DNA of 64,000 nucleotides from Chitinophaga oryziterrae (lineage in GTDB: Bacteria > Bacteroidota > Bacteroidia > Chitinophagales > Chitinophagaceae). Position 1 is the first letter of the stretch, and the number at the start of each line of letters is the position of its first letter. The notes under the pieces are model-generated. The model saw only the letters and a list, made by a program, of their open reading frames with translations, did not search any database and was not told the origin of the DNA. The stretch is from the NCBI RefSeq assembly GCF_009758125.1, contig NZ_WRXO01000001.1, positions 558,001 through 622,000 on the forward strand, given 5' to 3'. Of the stretch, positions 26,321 through 36,746 are shown in pieces. A program made the position numbers and the translations under genes.

Positions 26321-29071
26321 ATGAAGGACTTCTCATTTGTTACCAACTCACATCCTGCCTACATAGAATCTTTATACCAGGATTACCGTAAAGACCCTGG
26401 GGCAGTAGACCCTGAATGGGGCAAGTTTTTTGAAGGGTTTGACTTTGCGGTAAACAACGTTAATGGAAAGGCAGGGGCACCGGCAGCAGCCGGGGCCGGG
26501 CTACCAGTGAGCAGTGATCAGTTAACAAAGGAGCTGAATGTTTACCGGTTGATACAGGCTTACCGTAAAAAGGGCCACCTGATCTCTAAAACTAATCCTA
26601 TCCGTGAAAGGAAGGACAGACAAGCCAACCTGGATATCTCTTTTTATGGTTTATCTGAGGCCGACCTCAAAACCGAATTTTATGCCGGCCAGGTACTGGG
26701 TCTTGGAAAGACCAGCCTGGAAAACATCGTAAACCGCGTTAAAACAGTGTATACAGGTCCTGTAGGACTCGAATTCACCTATATTAACGACGCTAAGAAG
26801 GTGGAATGGCTGCAACGTGAAATGGAAACCACTTTCCAGAAACCACTCAGCCTGGAACAACGTAAGCGCATCCTGCTGAAACTGAACCAGGGTGTTATGT
26901 TCGAAAGATTCCTCCACACTAAATATATAGGTCAGAAAAGATTCGGACTGGAAGGTGGTGAAAACACCATCCCTGCCCTGGATGCTATCATCAATACCGC
27001 TGCCGGCGCAGGCGTTCAGGAAGCGGTTATCGGGATGGCTCACCGTGGCCGTCTGAGCGTACTGGCAAATATCCTTGGTAAAACGTATGAGCAGATCTTC
27101 AACGAATTTGAAGGTCATGCCGTACCAGACCTTACCATGGGTAGCGGTGACGTTAAATATCACCTGGGTTTCCACTCTATCGTAGAAACCCCTGCCGGTA
27201 ACAAAGTGAATCTCCAGCTGATCCCTAACCCTTCCCACCTGGAAGTGGTAGATCCCCTGGTGACCGGTTACGCCCGCAGCAAGGCAGACGTCATCTACAA
27301 CAGCGACTACGATAAGATCCTTCCTATCCTCATCCACGGTGATGCCGCGGTTGCCGGTCAGGGTGTGATCTACGAACTGCTGCAGATGAGTAACCTCAAA
27401 GGTTACTACACCGGCGGTACCATGCACCTGGTTATCAATAACCAGATAGGCTTTACCACCGACTTCGACGATGCCCGTTCTTCCGACTACTGTACTTCTA
27501 TCGCTTCTACCGTACAGGCTCCTGTATTCCATGTAAATGGAGATGATGCAGAAGCAGTGGTGAAAGTGGCTGAGATAGCTACCCGCTACCGTCAGGAGTT
27601 CAATTCAGATATATTCATCGACTTACTATGCTACCGCAGACATGGCCATAACGAAGGTGATGAACCTAAGTTCACCCAGCCAAGCCTGTACGCACTGATA
27701 GATAAACATCCTAATCCAAGGGAAGTATACACCCAGTACCTGCTGAACAACGGTGAGACCGCTGCACAGGAAATGGCCAAGGAAATGGAGAAGAGTTTCT
27801 GGGCAGATCTCCAGGAACGCCTGGACGATGTAAGGCAGCACCCGCTTCCTTATACTTACCAGAAACCGGAAGAATGGTGGGCTTCCCTCCGTAAATCCAA
27901 ATCAGAGGATTTCGAAAAATCCCCTGTTACTGCCGTAAAAGAAGAGGATATCAAACGCCTGTTTGGCGCCCTCACCCAATGGCCGAAGGAATTCGTGCCT
28001 TTACGTAAAGTAGAGAAACTGCTCCAGGAAAAGATCAAGTTATTCGAAGCAGAAGGCAAGATCGACTGGGCTACCGGTGAACTCCTGGCTTATGCTACTT
28101 TATTAACAGAAGGTAAAGACGTTCGTATGAGCGGGGAAGACGTGAAGAGAGGTACTTTCTCTCACCGTCACGCCATCCTGTTCGATGAAAATACGAACGC
28201 TACCTATAACAGATTAGGCAACTTACAGGAAAAACAAGGCCAGTTCCGCATCTATAACTCTTTACTGAGCGAGTTTGCAGTACTGGGTTTTGAATACGGC
28301 TACGCAATGGCCAATCCCAACACCCTGGTGTTGTGGGAAGCGCAGTACGGCGACTTTGCCAACGGTGCGCAAACAGTAATAGACCAGTACGTGACCAGTG
28401 CAGAACAGAAATGGGCGACACAAAACGGGCTGGTAATGTTATTGCCACATGGGTATGAAGGGGGCGGACCAGACCACTCCAATGCCCGTCCTGAAAGATT
28501 CTTACAGGCATGTGCTGAACTGAACATCATTGTTACCAATATCACTACTTCTGCCAACTTCTTCCACGCGTTGCGCCGTCAGTTAACCTGGCCGTTCCGC
28601 AAACCGCTGGTGAACTTTGCTCCAAAAGCTAACTTACGTCATATCGGTTCTTACTCTCCTTTATCTGCTTTCACAGAAGGAGGATTTAAAGAAGTACTGG
28701 ATGATGAATTTGTAGAGGATGCCTCAAAAGTGAAGAAAGTATTGTTATGTACCGGTAAAATGTATTTTGACCTGAGTGAGAAACAACTGAAGGATAACAG
28801 GAAAGATGTGGCGATCGTAAGACTGGAACAATTATATCCTTTACCTGTACAACAATTGGAGGCGCTGAATCAGAAATATAAAGCTGCTACCTGGTTCTGG
28901 GTTCAGGAAGAACCTTTAAATATGGGCGCAGCGTCTTACCTTCAGATGAACTTAAAGCAGATCAATTATGGTGTAATCAGCCGTAATCCAAGTGCAGCTA
29001 CGGCTACAGGGTATGCAAAGGTTCACGGACGTGAGCAGCTGGAGATCATTGAAACAGCTTTTAACATTTAA
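26321..29071 (+). CDS. sucA: 2-oxoglutarate dehydrogenase E1 component
   Basis: This 916-residue thiamine-diphosphate enzyme decarboxylates 2-oxoglutarate and passes the succinyl group to the E2 lipoyl arm in the TCA cycle. It starts with the short E2-binding helix (HPAYIESLYQDYRKDPG) and contains MAHRGRLSVLAN, the ThDP motif HGDAAVAGQG and the C-terminal transketolase domain (VLLPHGYEGGGPDHSNARP). Length is usual. The E2 gene follows at a gap of 60 bp; an E3 gene is not in the window. The gene-free stretch 26065-26320 before it shows no clear element. Confidence 0.97.
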   Translation: MKDFSFVTNSHPAYIESLYQDYRKDPGAVDPEWGKFFEGFDFAVNNVNGKAGAPAAAGAGLPVSSDQLTKELNVYRLIQAYRKKGHLISKTNPIRERKDRQANLDISFYGLSEADLKTEFYAGQVLGLGKTSLENIVNRVKTVYTGPVGLEFTYINDAKKVEWLQREMETTFQKPLSLEQRKRILLKLNQGVMFERFLHTKYIGQKRFGLEGGENTIPALDAIINTAAGAGVQEAVIGMAHRGRLSVLANILGKTYEQIFNEFEGHAVPDLTMGSGDVKYHLGFHSIVETPAGNKVNLQLIPNPSHLEVVDPLVTGYARSKADVIYNSDYDKILPILIHGDAAVAGQGVIYELLQMSNLKGYYTGGTMHLVINNQIGFTTDFDDARSSDYCTSIASTVQAPVFHVNGDDAEAVVKVAEIATRYRQEFNSDIFIDLLCYRRHGHNEGDEPKFTQPSLYALIDKHPNPREVYTQYLLNNGETAAQEMAKEMEKSFWADLQERLDDVRQHPLPYTYQKPEEWWASLRKSKSEDFEKSPVTAVKEEDIKRLFGALTQWPKEFVPLRKVEKLLQEKIKLFEAEGKIDWATGELLAYATLLTEGKDVRMSGEDVKRGTFSHRHAILFDENTNATYNRLGNLQEKQGQFRIYNSLLSEFAVLGFEYGYAMANPNTLVLWEAQYGDFANGAQTVIDQYVTSAEQKWATQNGLVMLLPHGYEGGGPDHSNARPERFLQACAELNIIVTNITTSANFFHALRRQLTWPFRKPLVNFAPKANLRHIGSYSPLSAFTEGGFKEVLDDEFVEDASKVKKVLLCTGKMYFDLSEKQLKDNRKDVAIVRLEQLYPLPVQQLEALNQKYKAATWFWVQEEPLNMGAASYLQMNLKQINYGVISRNPSAATATGYAKVHGREQLEIIETAFNI

Positions 29072-29131
29072 GAAAGGAACAAAAGTGAAGGATGATTTCA
29101 CTTTTTAACATTGCACACAGAAATTAGAAAT

Positions 29132-30706
29132 ATGGCTATCGAAATCAAAGTTCCTACGGTAGGAGAATCTATTAGCGAGGTAACAATTGCAAAGTGGTTG
29201 AAGAAAGACGGAGATTATGTGCAGCAGGATGAAGTGATCTGTGAACTGGAATCTGAAAAAGCCACCTTTGAACTGAATGCAGAGAAGGCGGGTATCCTGA
29301 GAATTGCGGCCCCTGAAGGCGCTACTTTGAAAGTAGGCGATGTGGCTTGTACTATTGACACTGATGCTGCAGCACCTGCAGCCACCAGTAGCCCGGCACC
29401 GGCCGCTCAACCAGCAACTGCTGCTCCGGCACCTGTTGCGGAACCTGCACCAGCCGCTGCTCCTGCTCCCAACAAAGGAACAATAGAGATGAAAGTGCCT
29501 ACTGTGGGAGAGTCTATCAGTGAAGTGACTTTGATCAAATGGATCAAAAACAATGGTGACTACGTAGAGCGTGATGAAGTGATCTGTGAACTGGAATCTG
29601 AAAAGGCCACCTTCGAACTGAATGCAGAAGAAGCAGGTGTGTTACAAACCCTTGCTAAAGAAGGAGACGTATTAAAAATAGGCGATGTCGCCTGTAAAAT
29701 AGATACCAGTGCTGCCCGTCCTGCGGGTAAAGCGCAACCTGCTGCGGCAGTGGCTGCCCCTAAAGCGGAAGCTGCTCCTCAGCCACAGGTACAACAGGCC
29801 CCGGTTACGGCTATCCCTAACGATATCAAAGCTACTCCTGTAGCGGCGGCCGTTATTGCCGACAAACACGTTGATCCGTCCTCTATTAAAGGTACCGGTG
29901 CTCATGGCAAGATCCTGAAAGATGATGTATTCGCGGCATTGCAGAACCCGGGCGTGGCTATCGGTCAGGAATTGTTTGGCCGTACAGAACGTCGTGAGAA
30001 AATGAGCAACCTGCGTAAGACTGTTTCCCGCCGCCTGGTGGAAGCCAAGAATACAACGGCTATGCTCACTACCTTCAACGAGGTGGACATGACTGCCATC
30101 ATGGAACTGCGTGCTAAATACAAAGAAGTATTCAAGAAACAACACGAAGTGAACCTGGGCTTTATGAGCTTCTTTACCAAGGCCTGCTGCTTTGGTTTAC
30201 AGGAATTCCCTTCCGTGAATGCTTATATAGATGGGGAAGAACTGGTGTACCACGATTTCTGCGATATCTCTATTGCCGTATCTGCTCCGAAAGGACTGGT
30301 AGTACCGGTAATACGTAATGCAGAAAGCCTGGATATGGCCGGTATCGAGAAAAAGGTGGTTGAACTGGCTACCAAAGCCCGCGACAACAAACTCAAAATG
30401 GAAGAAATGACCGGCGGTACTTTCACTATCACCAATGGTGGTGTGTTCGGCTCCCTGTTAAGTACACCTATCATCAACATCCCGCAGTCTGCTATCCTGG
30501 GTATGCACAAAATTCAGGAGCGTCCGATGGCGGTGAACGGACAGGTAGTGATCCGTCCGATGATGTACGTAGCACTGAGTTACGATCACCGTATTATCGA
30601 TGGTCGTGAGTCTGTCAGCTTCCTGGTACGTGTAAAAGAAATGCTGGAAAATCCTGAACAACTGTTGTTCGGTAAGGACCCGATGAAAGCATTATTGAAA
30701 TTATAA
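29132..30706 (+). CDS. sucB: 2-oxoglutarate dehydrogenase E2, two lipoyl domains
   Basis: The start at 29132 ([17 protein letters not shown]) is the normal lipoyl-domain start; an upstream TTG at 29111 adds seven residues that fit poorly. Two lipoyl domains are present, each with [14 protein letters not shown] carrying the lipoylated lysine (about residues 42 and 160). They are separated and followed by Ala/Pro-rich linkers. The E3-binding domain ([19 protein letters not shown]) and the catalytic domain ending with HRIIDGRE (His in HxxxDG) follow. It is 524 residues long. Two lipoyl domains is more than the single one of E. coli SucB but seen in Bacteroidota. The two domain DNA stretches are near-identical in parts. 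Confidence 0.96.
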   Translation: MAIEIKVPTVGESISEVTIAKWLKKDGDYVQQDEVICELESEKATFELNAEKAGILRIAAPEGATLKVGDVACTIDTDAAAPAATSSPAPAAQPATAAPAPVAEPAPAAAPAPNKGTIEMKVPTVGESISEVTLIKWIKNNGDYVERDEVICELESEKATFELNAEEAGVLQTLAKEGDVLKIGDVACKIDTSAARPAGKAQPAAAVAAPKAEAAPQPQVQQAPVTAIPNDIKATPVAAAVIADKHVDPSSIKGTGAHGKILKDDVFAALQNPGVAIGQELFGRTERREKMSNLRKTVSRRLVEAKNTTAMLTTFNEVDMTAIMELRAKYKEVFKKQHEVNLGFMSFFTKACCFGLQEFPSVNAYIDGEELVYHDFCDISIAVSAPKGLVVPVIRNAESLDMAGIEKKVVELATKARDNKLKMEEMTGGTFTITNGGVFGSLLSTPIINIPQSAILGMHKIQERPMAVNGQVVIRPMMYVALSYDHRIIDGRESVSFLVRVKEMLENPEQLLFGKDPMKALLKL

Positions 30707-30727
30707 AAGTTGCTTTAATAGTAAATG

Positions 30728-30764
30728 TAAAACGCTCAATGTTACATTGGGCGTTTTGCTTTTA
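30728..30764 (+). terminator. Terminator after sucB
   Basis: AACGCTCAATG (30731-30741) pairs with CATTGGGCGTT (30745-30755, one G:U pair) and TTGCTTTTA follows, 24 bp after the sucB stop. It lies right before the RsmB-family gene and excludes the alternative start at 30747. Confidence 0.8.
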
Positions 30765-30779
30765 GCATCACTTATTAGT

Positions 30780-31943
30780 ATGACCCGCTGGGAAAATTAC
30801 TTATCTACTGCAGAAGAAATCATACTCGTTTACGACGGAGAACTGCCTTTGCATCATTTCCTGAAAGGGTTCTTTAAACAACGTCCTTTTATGGGTAGCC
30901 GCGATCGTCGCTGGGTATCACAACTGGTATATCATTATTACCGCCTGGGACATCTGTGGAAAGATGAAAGGGCCGTGCCGGAGAGAATATTAAAAGGTAC
31001 TTTTTTATGTGAATCATCCGCCAATGAACTGTTACAGTTCTTCCGCCCGGAATGGAATGAAAAGATACAACTGCCTTTGGCAGAGAAGTTATCTATACTT
31101 TCATTTGATGGGGATGTAAAAGATATCTTTCCGCTGTTATCTTTGATTTCTGAAGATATTGATGCAGATAAATTTGCTTATTCTTTCTTCACACAGCCGT
31201 ATCTTTTTATCCGTACAAGGAATAAAAAACAAGGAGCCGTTATCAAACTGCTGGAAGCAGCAAATACCACATTCACCGCAGTCAGCAATGATGCGATTGC
31301 TTTGTCTAACAGTACCAAAATAGATACTATTATCACTGATAAAAGCTGGTATGAGATCCAGGACCTTTCTTCTCAGAAAGTGGGTAATCTGTTCCATGCA
31401 AAAGCAGGAGAAACATGGTGGGATTGCTGCGCCGCAAGTGGTGGGAAATCTATCATGTTAATGGACAAGGAACCGGGCGTAAAGCTGCTGGTAAGTGACG
31501 TACGCTCCTCTATCCTTCAAAACTTACATCAGCGCTTTAAAGAGGCTAATATCCGCAGTTATGAGGATGTTATACTGGACCTTACATCCCCTGTCACCAA
31601 TTCCCCGGTCGCTGACCGTAGATTCGACCAGATCATACTCGATGCCCCCTGTACCGGTTCCGGCACCTGGGGCCGTTCTCCGGAGAACCTGTATTACTTC
31701 AGTGAAGAAAGCATTGATACTTACCAGGATTTACAAAAGCGTATCGCGGAGAATGTGGTGCAGTTATTAAAACCCGGAGGGTCATTGATCTACATCACCT
31801 GTTCTGTTTTTAAGAAGGAGAATGAAGAGGTCGTACAGTACATAGAAGAAAAGACAGGATTGAAAAAGCAGGAGGGAGGAGTGATAACGGGCTATGAGGA
31901 GAAGGCTGACAGTATGTTTGCCGTGAGGCTGACAAAAGTATGA
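30780..31943 (+). CDS. RsmB/NOP family SAM-dependent RNA methyltransferase
   Basis: The start at 30780 (MTRWENYLSTAEEIIL) is preferred because a frame start at 30747 would lie inside the sucB terminator. The 387-residue protein has an N-terminal NusB-like region, motif I DCCAASGGKS, motif IV DAPCTGSGTW with its cysteine, and motif VI ITCSVFKKEN with the second cysteine. Both cysteines are typical for 5-methylcytosine RNA methyltransferases. The likely substrate is 16S rRNA or tRNA. Its stop abuts that of the convergent TonB receptor (31943/31944) with no space for a terminator. Confidence 0.9.
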   Translation: MTRWENYLSTAEEIILVYDGELPLHHFLKGFFKQRPFMGSRDRRWVSQLVYHYYRLGHLWKDERAVPERILKGTFLCESSANELLQFFRPEWNEKIQLPLAEKLSILSFDGDVKDIFPLLSLISEDIDADKFAYSFFTQPYLFIRTRNKKQGAVIKLLEAANTTFTAVSNDAIALSNSTKIDTIITDKSWYEIQDLSSQKVGNLFHAKAGETWWDCCAASGGKSIMLMDKEPGVKLLVSDVRSSILQNLHQRFKEANIRSYEDVILDLTSPVTNSPVADRRFDQIILDAPCTGSGTWGRSPENLYYFSEESIDTYQDLQKRIAENVVQLLKPGGSLIYITCSVFKKENEEVVQYIEEKTGLKKQEGGVITGYEEKADSMFAVRLTKV

Positions 31944-34900
31944 TCACAACTTAAAATTCAATGTAGCGAGGAAGGTAGTGCCTAACTGACTGAAGTGTGA
32001 GCCATCATAAGTTACAATGCCATACCGGCCATTAAAGGTGATGGCATTGATGTTCCTTTTAACCAGGGCTGCATCGTTCAAAACAGCCTGGCCCTCTGCA
32101 TTTAATGCTTTCAGCTTATATTCAGGTAGGATATTCAAAATGTTGTTTACAGCCAGCGATACACCCAGCCGGTGGTTGAACTGGTAGCTTATATGGATGT
32201 CTGTCACCACTTTGCTGTTGAAAACCAGTTTTATGTTCCGGTCCAGCCCTTCGCTGCGGAAAGTGGCAGGGCCAAATAGTGAATTGTTCAGGAAAAAGCC
32301 CCATCTGTTCAGCGTAAGGTCCCCACCCAATATGGCTTTGTATTTTGGTCTGCTCGTTAACAACAGCGCTTCCTGTGTATAGTCAAAAACAGCCTGCCCT
32401 GCATTTGCGATCAGTTTCGGGTTTGAGACCATACCAAGCAGCTTGTTTGAAATAGTATAATTACCTGCAAGATTAACCGTTAGCCAGCTACCTGTATTTA
32501 TCTGTATGTTCCTGTAATTAGCCACCAGGTCAATGCCCTGTGTGTTGGTCCTTATACCATTGGTAAAAAAGCTGACACCAACAATGCCATTGGTACTTAA
32601 CACTTCGTCCAGTTGCGTATTACCGCCGGGAGTATGCCCGATGTTGGAACTCAGGATGATCCTGTCTTTGATATCAATATTGTAATAATCCAGCGTAAGG
32701 CTAAAGTCCTTTGATGGTCTCAGACCAAATCCTGCGGTAAAGTTGAGCGACCGCTCCGGTTTCAGGGCGGGTACTTCCAGTAAACGGGCCTGCACACTTT
32801 TATTGCTTATTACTCCTTGTGTCTGGATGCCATGCCCCGGAACAAAGATCTGTTGTGCGATCTGCAGGTTTACCTGGTGCAGGCCTGGGGCACGGAAGCC
32901 GGTGGATAGAGATGAACGCAGGGTTAGTTTATCTCCCATCAATTTAGTTCTGCCACTCACCTTCCACACAAAAGCACTCCCAAAATCATTGTAATATTCC
33001 TGTCGTGCTGTTGCGTTGATCAGTACCGACTTTGAAAGATCATAGCTTACATCAAGGTAGCCGCCGATATTAAAGCGATACGCTTTAATGGCATTCGCTG
33101 CACTGATGCCGAAAAAGGAAATGGGACCAATGCCGGAAGAAGAGGCCGTGTCTCCTTCAATGATCCGGAAGCGTTCATTACGGAATTCATAGCCAAAACC
33201 AATGGATAACCTGTCACTGACCGCTCTTGTAATATCAATATTTCCTACTACATGATTAAAAGCGTAACCACCAGGCTTGAATGAAACGGGGCTTTGCCCT
33301 TCCAGTGAAGGGTTCCAGGTATTGTTCACTGAATATAATTGTCTGTTCCCTCCAACTGTAAGGCTGATATCAGTATTCCAGCTGCCTACCTCACTTTTTA
33401 AGCCAAGGGTTGCATTATAGTCATTGAGGTCTCCTGCAAACGTAGGCCCAAAACCGAGATACTCAGTTCCGGCTGCATGTAATAAATTATAGGGGTCCTG
33501 TTTCCAGTAAGGGGTCCTGTAATTGGCAAAGCTTTGAATTTTTTTATACACGTAAGCTGCGTTGCCATAAAAGGTGGTGTTGTCTTTTAAAGGAATGCCG
33601 GCGTTGACCAGGAATTTTGCCGACCTGTTGATGGGTGTTCCGTTGATATTATTGGCATCGGGGAAACGTGCGAGGTAGGCTTTTACCTGGGCAAGACCCG
33701 CAGCAGTGCCATCGCCCAGATCTTTGTTATCCTGTTCTGCATCTACTGTACCGGGACGGTTTGTTTTATTTTCCTTTTGAAAATTAATCGTGTAATTGAT
33801 AAATCCTTTGGCCCCGATATTGGCGCCGCTGTTAAGACTGGTGGATAGCGAAAAACCATCGCCTTCATGCGTAATGCCGCTGGCTATTTTAAAATTTGTG
33901 TATTCGAACCTGTCTTTAAGAATGATGTTCATGACACCGGCAATGGCATCCGATCCATATTGGGCAGAGGCGCCGTCACGCAGGATCTCTACCCGTTTAA
34001 TGGCGTCGGTAGGAATGGCGGAGAGATCGGTTTCTGTTTCACCGCGTCCCGGCGAGGTCTGTATATACACCAGCGAACCTGCATTCTTTCGTTTGCCGTT
34101 TATCAATATCAGTGTACGGCTGGGCCCCATATTCCTTATCTCATAGGGATCTGACAAAGACGTGGCATCATGTACAGGCATGTTAATCGTATTAAAAGAA
34201 GGAGCCCGCAACTGCAACGCTTTATCAAATGACAACTGACCGGTAGTCTGCAACTCGGCAGCATTGATGTTGTCAACCGGAAGTGGCGTATTGGTAAACG
34301 TTCGTTGCGATGCACGGCTGCCGACAGTTACTACTACCCCACTTAGGTCCGCCACAGCATTGTTGAGCATTATATCTCTTCTTATGTCCGCATTTTCAAT
34401 TTTAACCGTAGTGGCGTGACTGTTATATCCAACACTGCTGAAGAGAATTTTATGCGTCCCGCTACCAAGTAATAGCCGGTAATTTCCGTAGGCATCTGTA
34501 ACAGTTCCTTTGGGGATGCCCATGATGATCACAGATGCATTTGGCATCGGTTCGCCTTTTTCATTTCTCACCGTTCCTCTTAACAGGTTTTGCTGGTCAT
34601 TGATGTAGCCGGGTCCTTTTTCTCCTCCTGTTTTTGATCCGGACGTTTCTGAAATGATGATCTGTGTGGCCGTAATTTTTTTGAATGTTAGCCCAAGAGG
34701 GGTAAGCAGGATATAGAGGGCCGTATCAGTATTGTAGTTGTCCGTTTTGAGGACATCCACCATTTTATTCTGAACAAGACTTTCCCTGTACAGGATATTG
34801 ATATTGTATTTTTTTTCGAATGCTGCCAGTACATTTTTCAACGGAACTTTGTCATCCTGTTTATTGTCAGGAGAGGAGGTTGAGATCTTATCTTTCTTAA

Positions 34901-34994
34901 TCAGTTGTACAAAGTCCTGCCCCTGCAGTGTATTTACTGCACAGGTCAACAGGCTTATCACAATAAACCATTCCCGTAGCATGTTTTGGATCAT
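31944..34994 (-). CDS. TonB-dependent receptor with STN signalling domain
   Basis: The 1016-residue outer-membrane receptor has a signal peptide, an STN domain (PLKNVLAAFEKKYNINILYR) at about residues 45-115, a carboxypeptidase-D regulatory-like domain (about 137-215), the plug (from about 235, with AIKRVEILRDGASAQYGSD) and a 22-strand barrel. STN domains contact the FecR-type anti-sigma factor across the periplasm; the FecR gene is 33 bp upstream. Substrate is unknown; the plug type is close to receptors for large iron or plant-derived compounds. It shares long near-identical stretches with the receptor at 36747-39461. Confidence 0.94.
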   Translation of the reverse strand: MIQNMLREWFIVISLLTCAVNTLQGQDFVQLIKKDKISTSSPDNKQDDKVPLKNVLAAFEKKYNINILYRESLVQNKMVDVLKTDNYNTDTALYILLTPLGLTFKKITATQIIISETSGSKTGGEKGPGYINDQQNLLRGTVRNEKGEPMPNASVIIMGIPKGTVTDAYGNYRLLLGSGTHKILFSSVGYNSHATTVKIENADIRRDIMLNNAVADLSGVVVTVGSRASQRTFTNTPLPVDNINAAELQTTGQLSFDKALQLRAPSFNTINMPVHDATSLSDPYEIRNMGPSRTLILINGKRKNAGSLVYIQTSPGRGETETDLSAIPTDAIKRVEILRDGASAQYGSDAIAGVMNIILKDRFEYTNFKIASGITHEGDGFSLSTSLNSGANIGAKGFINYTINFQKENKTNRPGTVDAEQDNKDLGDGTAAGLAQVKAYLARFPDANNINGTPINRSAKFLVNAGIPLKDNTTFYGNAAYVYKKIQSFANYRTPYWKQDPYNLLHAAGTEYLGFGPTFAGDLNDYNATLGLKSEVGSWNTDISLTVGGNRQLYSVNNTWNPSLEGQSPVSFKPGGYAFNHVVGNIDITRAVSDRLSIGFGYEFRNERFRIIEGDTASSSGIGPISFFGISAANAIKAYRFNIGGYLDVSYDLSKSVLINATARQEYYNDFGSAFVWKVSGRTKLMGDKLTLRSSLSTGFRAPGLHQVNLQIAQQIFVPGHGIQTQGVISNKSVQARLLEVPALKPERSLNFTAGFGLRPSKDFSLTLDYYNIDIKDRIILSSNIGHTPGGNTQLDEVLSTNGIVGVSFFTNGIRTNTQGIDLVANYRNIQINTGSWLTVNLAGNYTISNKLLGMVSNPKLIANAGQAVFDYTQEALLLTSRPKYKAILGGDLTLNRWGFFLNNSLFGPATFRSEGLDRNIKLVFNSKVVTDIHISYQFNHRLGVSLAVNNILNILPEYKLKALNAEGQAVLNDAALVKRNINAITFNGRYGIVTYDGSHFSQLGTTFLATLNFKL

Positions 34995-35027
34995 ATGCTC
35001 ATAACAGTTTCTTGCTAAAAAGGTGAC

Positions 35028-36044
35028 TTACTCTATAATAATATCCTTTCCATTTTTGGTGATAGAAGCATTCAGCAACTCAGAAAGAGTGTTCAGCAGC
35101 AATTGTTCATTTTGTAACTCCAATGTTCCGGAAATATGCTGTTCTGACAGTTCCGCGCGCCGGAAAATGAAACTATAACCAAAATAGGCCGTAAGGGTCT
35201 GGCATACTTCCCTGGCTGGTGTTTTTTCAAACCTGTATTTGTGTTTCATCCATGATGTATACAACTCAGGATCTATAGGGCTGGTAGTAATTTTTCCAAG
35301 TGATGCATCATACTGGCAATAATCGTCAGGTTGCATGATCGTTTGCTTCTTCAGCGCCGGAACGCTGAATTTTACTTTCCCTCTCTGCAGCATTACGCCT
35401 GTAGTATTATCAGTACTTTTTACATTGAATTCGGTTCCAAGTACTTCAATTTCCGCATTGGCCGTATATACTTTAAAGTGCGGTGTTTCCCCGGCAGTAG
35501 TGATATGTCTTACTTTGAAAAATGCCTCACCGGTTATCCATACTTCTCTTTTATGCTTCTGCCAGCTGCTGAGGTACCTGATCTTTGAATGGGCATTCAG
35601 CACTACTTCAGAACTATCAGGCAGCCATATCGTTTTGGTTGCTGCATAAGGAGTAGCAACAACGGTATAAGAAGGTTTCATGAAATAGTATACCAGAGCG
35701 CCACCCAATAGTATACCGGTAACAACGGCAGCTACGCTCAGCCATTTTGGGAATAAGGTAGCCGCTTTGGTAGTCGCCTGGTTTTGATAACCGATTGTCT
35801 GATCAATGCTTTGTTTGAGATCAGTATAAAAATTTTCCGCTACCGGTTCCTGCTTAAAATCAAAAGAGCGGATAATATCTATTGCTTTCTGGACTGTTTC
35901 TTTTTTATATGGATTGGATTTTACCCAGGCGGCCCATGATTTGTTGTTCGCTTCTTCCGGGTTCAGTACCCAGTTGATAAACGATTCATCCTGAAGAAAA
36001 TCTTCGGTTTGATAAAGCCGGTACTTGTCCATAGCATTTTTCAT
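35028..36044 (-). CDS. FecR family anti-sigma factor
   Basis: I start at ATG 36044 (MKNAMDKYRLYQTEDFLQ), giving 338 residues; the frame extends 53 codons further with low protein content. It has the cytoplasmic sigma-binding part with EEANNKSWAAWV, one membrane segment (WLSVAAVVTGILLGGALVYY), the FecR domain (WLPDSSEVVLNAHSKIRYLS) and the C-terminal DUF4974 STN-like domain (FEKTPAREVCQTLTAYFG). It should hold or activate an ECF sigma factor when the STN receptor is loaded. The likely sigma partner lies 3.6 kb upstream, not next to it. Confidence 0.93.
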   Translation of the reverse strand: MKNAMDKYRLYQTEDFLQDESFINWVLNPEEANNKSWAAWVKSNPYKKETVQKAIDIIRSFDFKQEPVAENFYTDLKQSIDQTIGYQNQATTKAATLFPKWLSVAAVVTGILLGGALVYYFMKPSYTVVATPYAATKTIWLPDSSEVVLNAHSKIRYLSSWQKHKREVWITGEAFFKVRHITTAGETPHFKVYTANAEIEVLGTEFNVKSTDNTTGVMLQRGKVKFSVPALKKQTIMQPDDYCQYDASLGKITTSPIDPELYTSWMKHKYRFEKTPAREVCQTLTAYFGYSFIFRRAELSEQHISGTLELQNEQLLLNTLSELLNASITKNGKDIIIE

Positions 36045-36108
36045 TACAGTTCCATTGTTAGGAGGAAAATACAAAAAAATTACTCCATTCCGGCTAATAA
36101 CATTGCGT

Positions 36109-36666
36109 TTACTTTTTCCAGTCCCATAATACAATGCTCCATGTTTCACCATCGGGTGCCTGGTACTCGTAAATGGTGTCGAACCCGATCCGTTTATGAG
36201 CATTCAGGGAACGCTGATTCCGGTTTGAGATCTCTGTTATGGCAAAGTCATACTTATTTTCAAAGTGTTTTTTATATTCGGCATAACAGGTGTCCAGAAT
36301 GCCTTTCCCGCGGTACCCCGCTGCAACACAGACCTGGCCGACAACGATATACTGATAATCAGATATTTTTTTATTGCGAAATGCTATGTTGTCAAAGGCT
36401 TCGAACATAGGGATTAGTATAGGTATATCCAGTTTCGACTTTTCCGTCATCGCCAATAAATAGGCTATAACGTGGTCATGGTCTTTGGCAATGATACTTT
36501 CTTCTATGCTATTCATTTTTTGCAGATCCCCAAAACTATGGGATACTGTTACAAAGCCCTGTGTTGCAATCTGTTCACTTGTTAAGCCGGCCGGCAGGTT
36601 GTTCTTTTGCAGCTCCAGTACCTGTAACAGGTCTTTGTCCGTTTTTGATGTGGTATAAATGATCAT
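36109..36666 (-). CDS. GNAT family N-acetyltransferase
   Basis: This 185-residue acetyltransferase has the acetyl-CoA loop VCVAAGYRGKGILDTCY (motif A, Q/RxxGxG/A) and a C-terminal FAITEISNRNQRSLNAHKRIGF segment. The substrate is not recognisable. It lies alone between the second TonB receptor's terminator and the FecR gene, in the same direction as both. Confidence 0.87.
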   Translation of the reverse strand: MIIYTTSKTDKDLLQVLELQKNNLPAGLTSEQIATQGFVTVSHSFGDLQKMNSIEESIIAKDHDHVIAYLLAMTEKSKLDIPILIPMFEAFDNIAFRNKKISDYQYIVVGQVCVAAGYRGKGILDTCYAEYKKHFENKYDFAITEISNRNQRSLNAHKRIGFDTIYEYQAPDGETWSIVLWDWKK

Positions 36667-36683
36667 ATAGTTATAAAATTATT

Positions 36684-36722
36684 AAAAGGGGACGGCATTT
36701 TGCGATACTACCGCCCCCTTTT
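36684..36722 (-). terminator. Terminator after the second TonB receptor
   Basis: On the minus strand AAAAGGGGGCGG (from 36722) pairs with CCGTCCCCTTTT (to 36684), followed by TAATAATTTT. It ends the receptor transcript before the GNAT gene. Confidence 0.75.
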
Positions 36723-36746
36723 ACCAACTGCACCGGTCAACCACTT

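Noticed and set aside
26651-27532. 293-aa open frame on the minus strand
   Set aside because: It lies wholly within sucA and mirrors its codon pattern; no promoter or family signal.
36045-36203. N-terminal extension of FecR
   Set aside because: The extra 53 codons overlap the GNAT 3' end and encode no family sequence; ATG 36044 gives the normal start.
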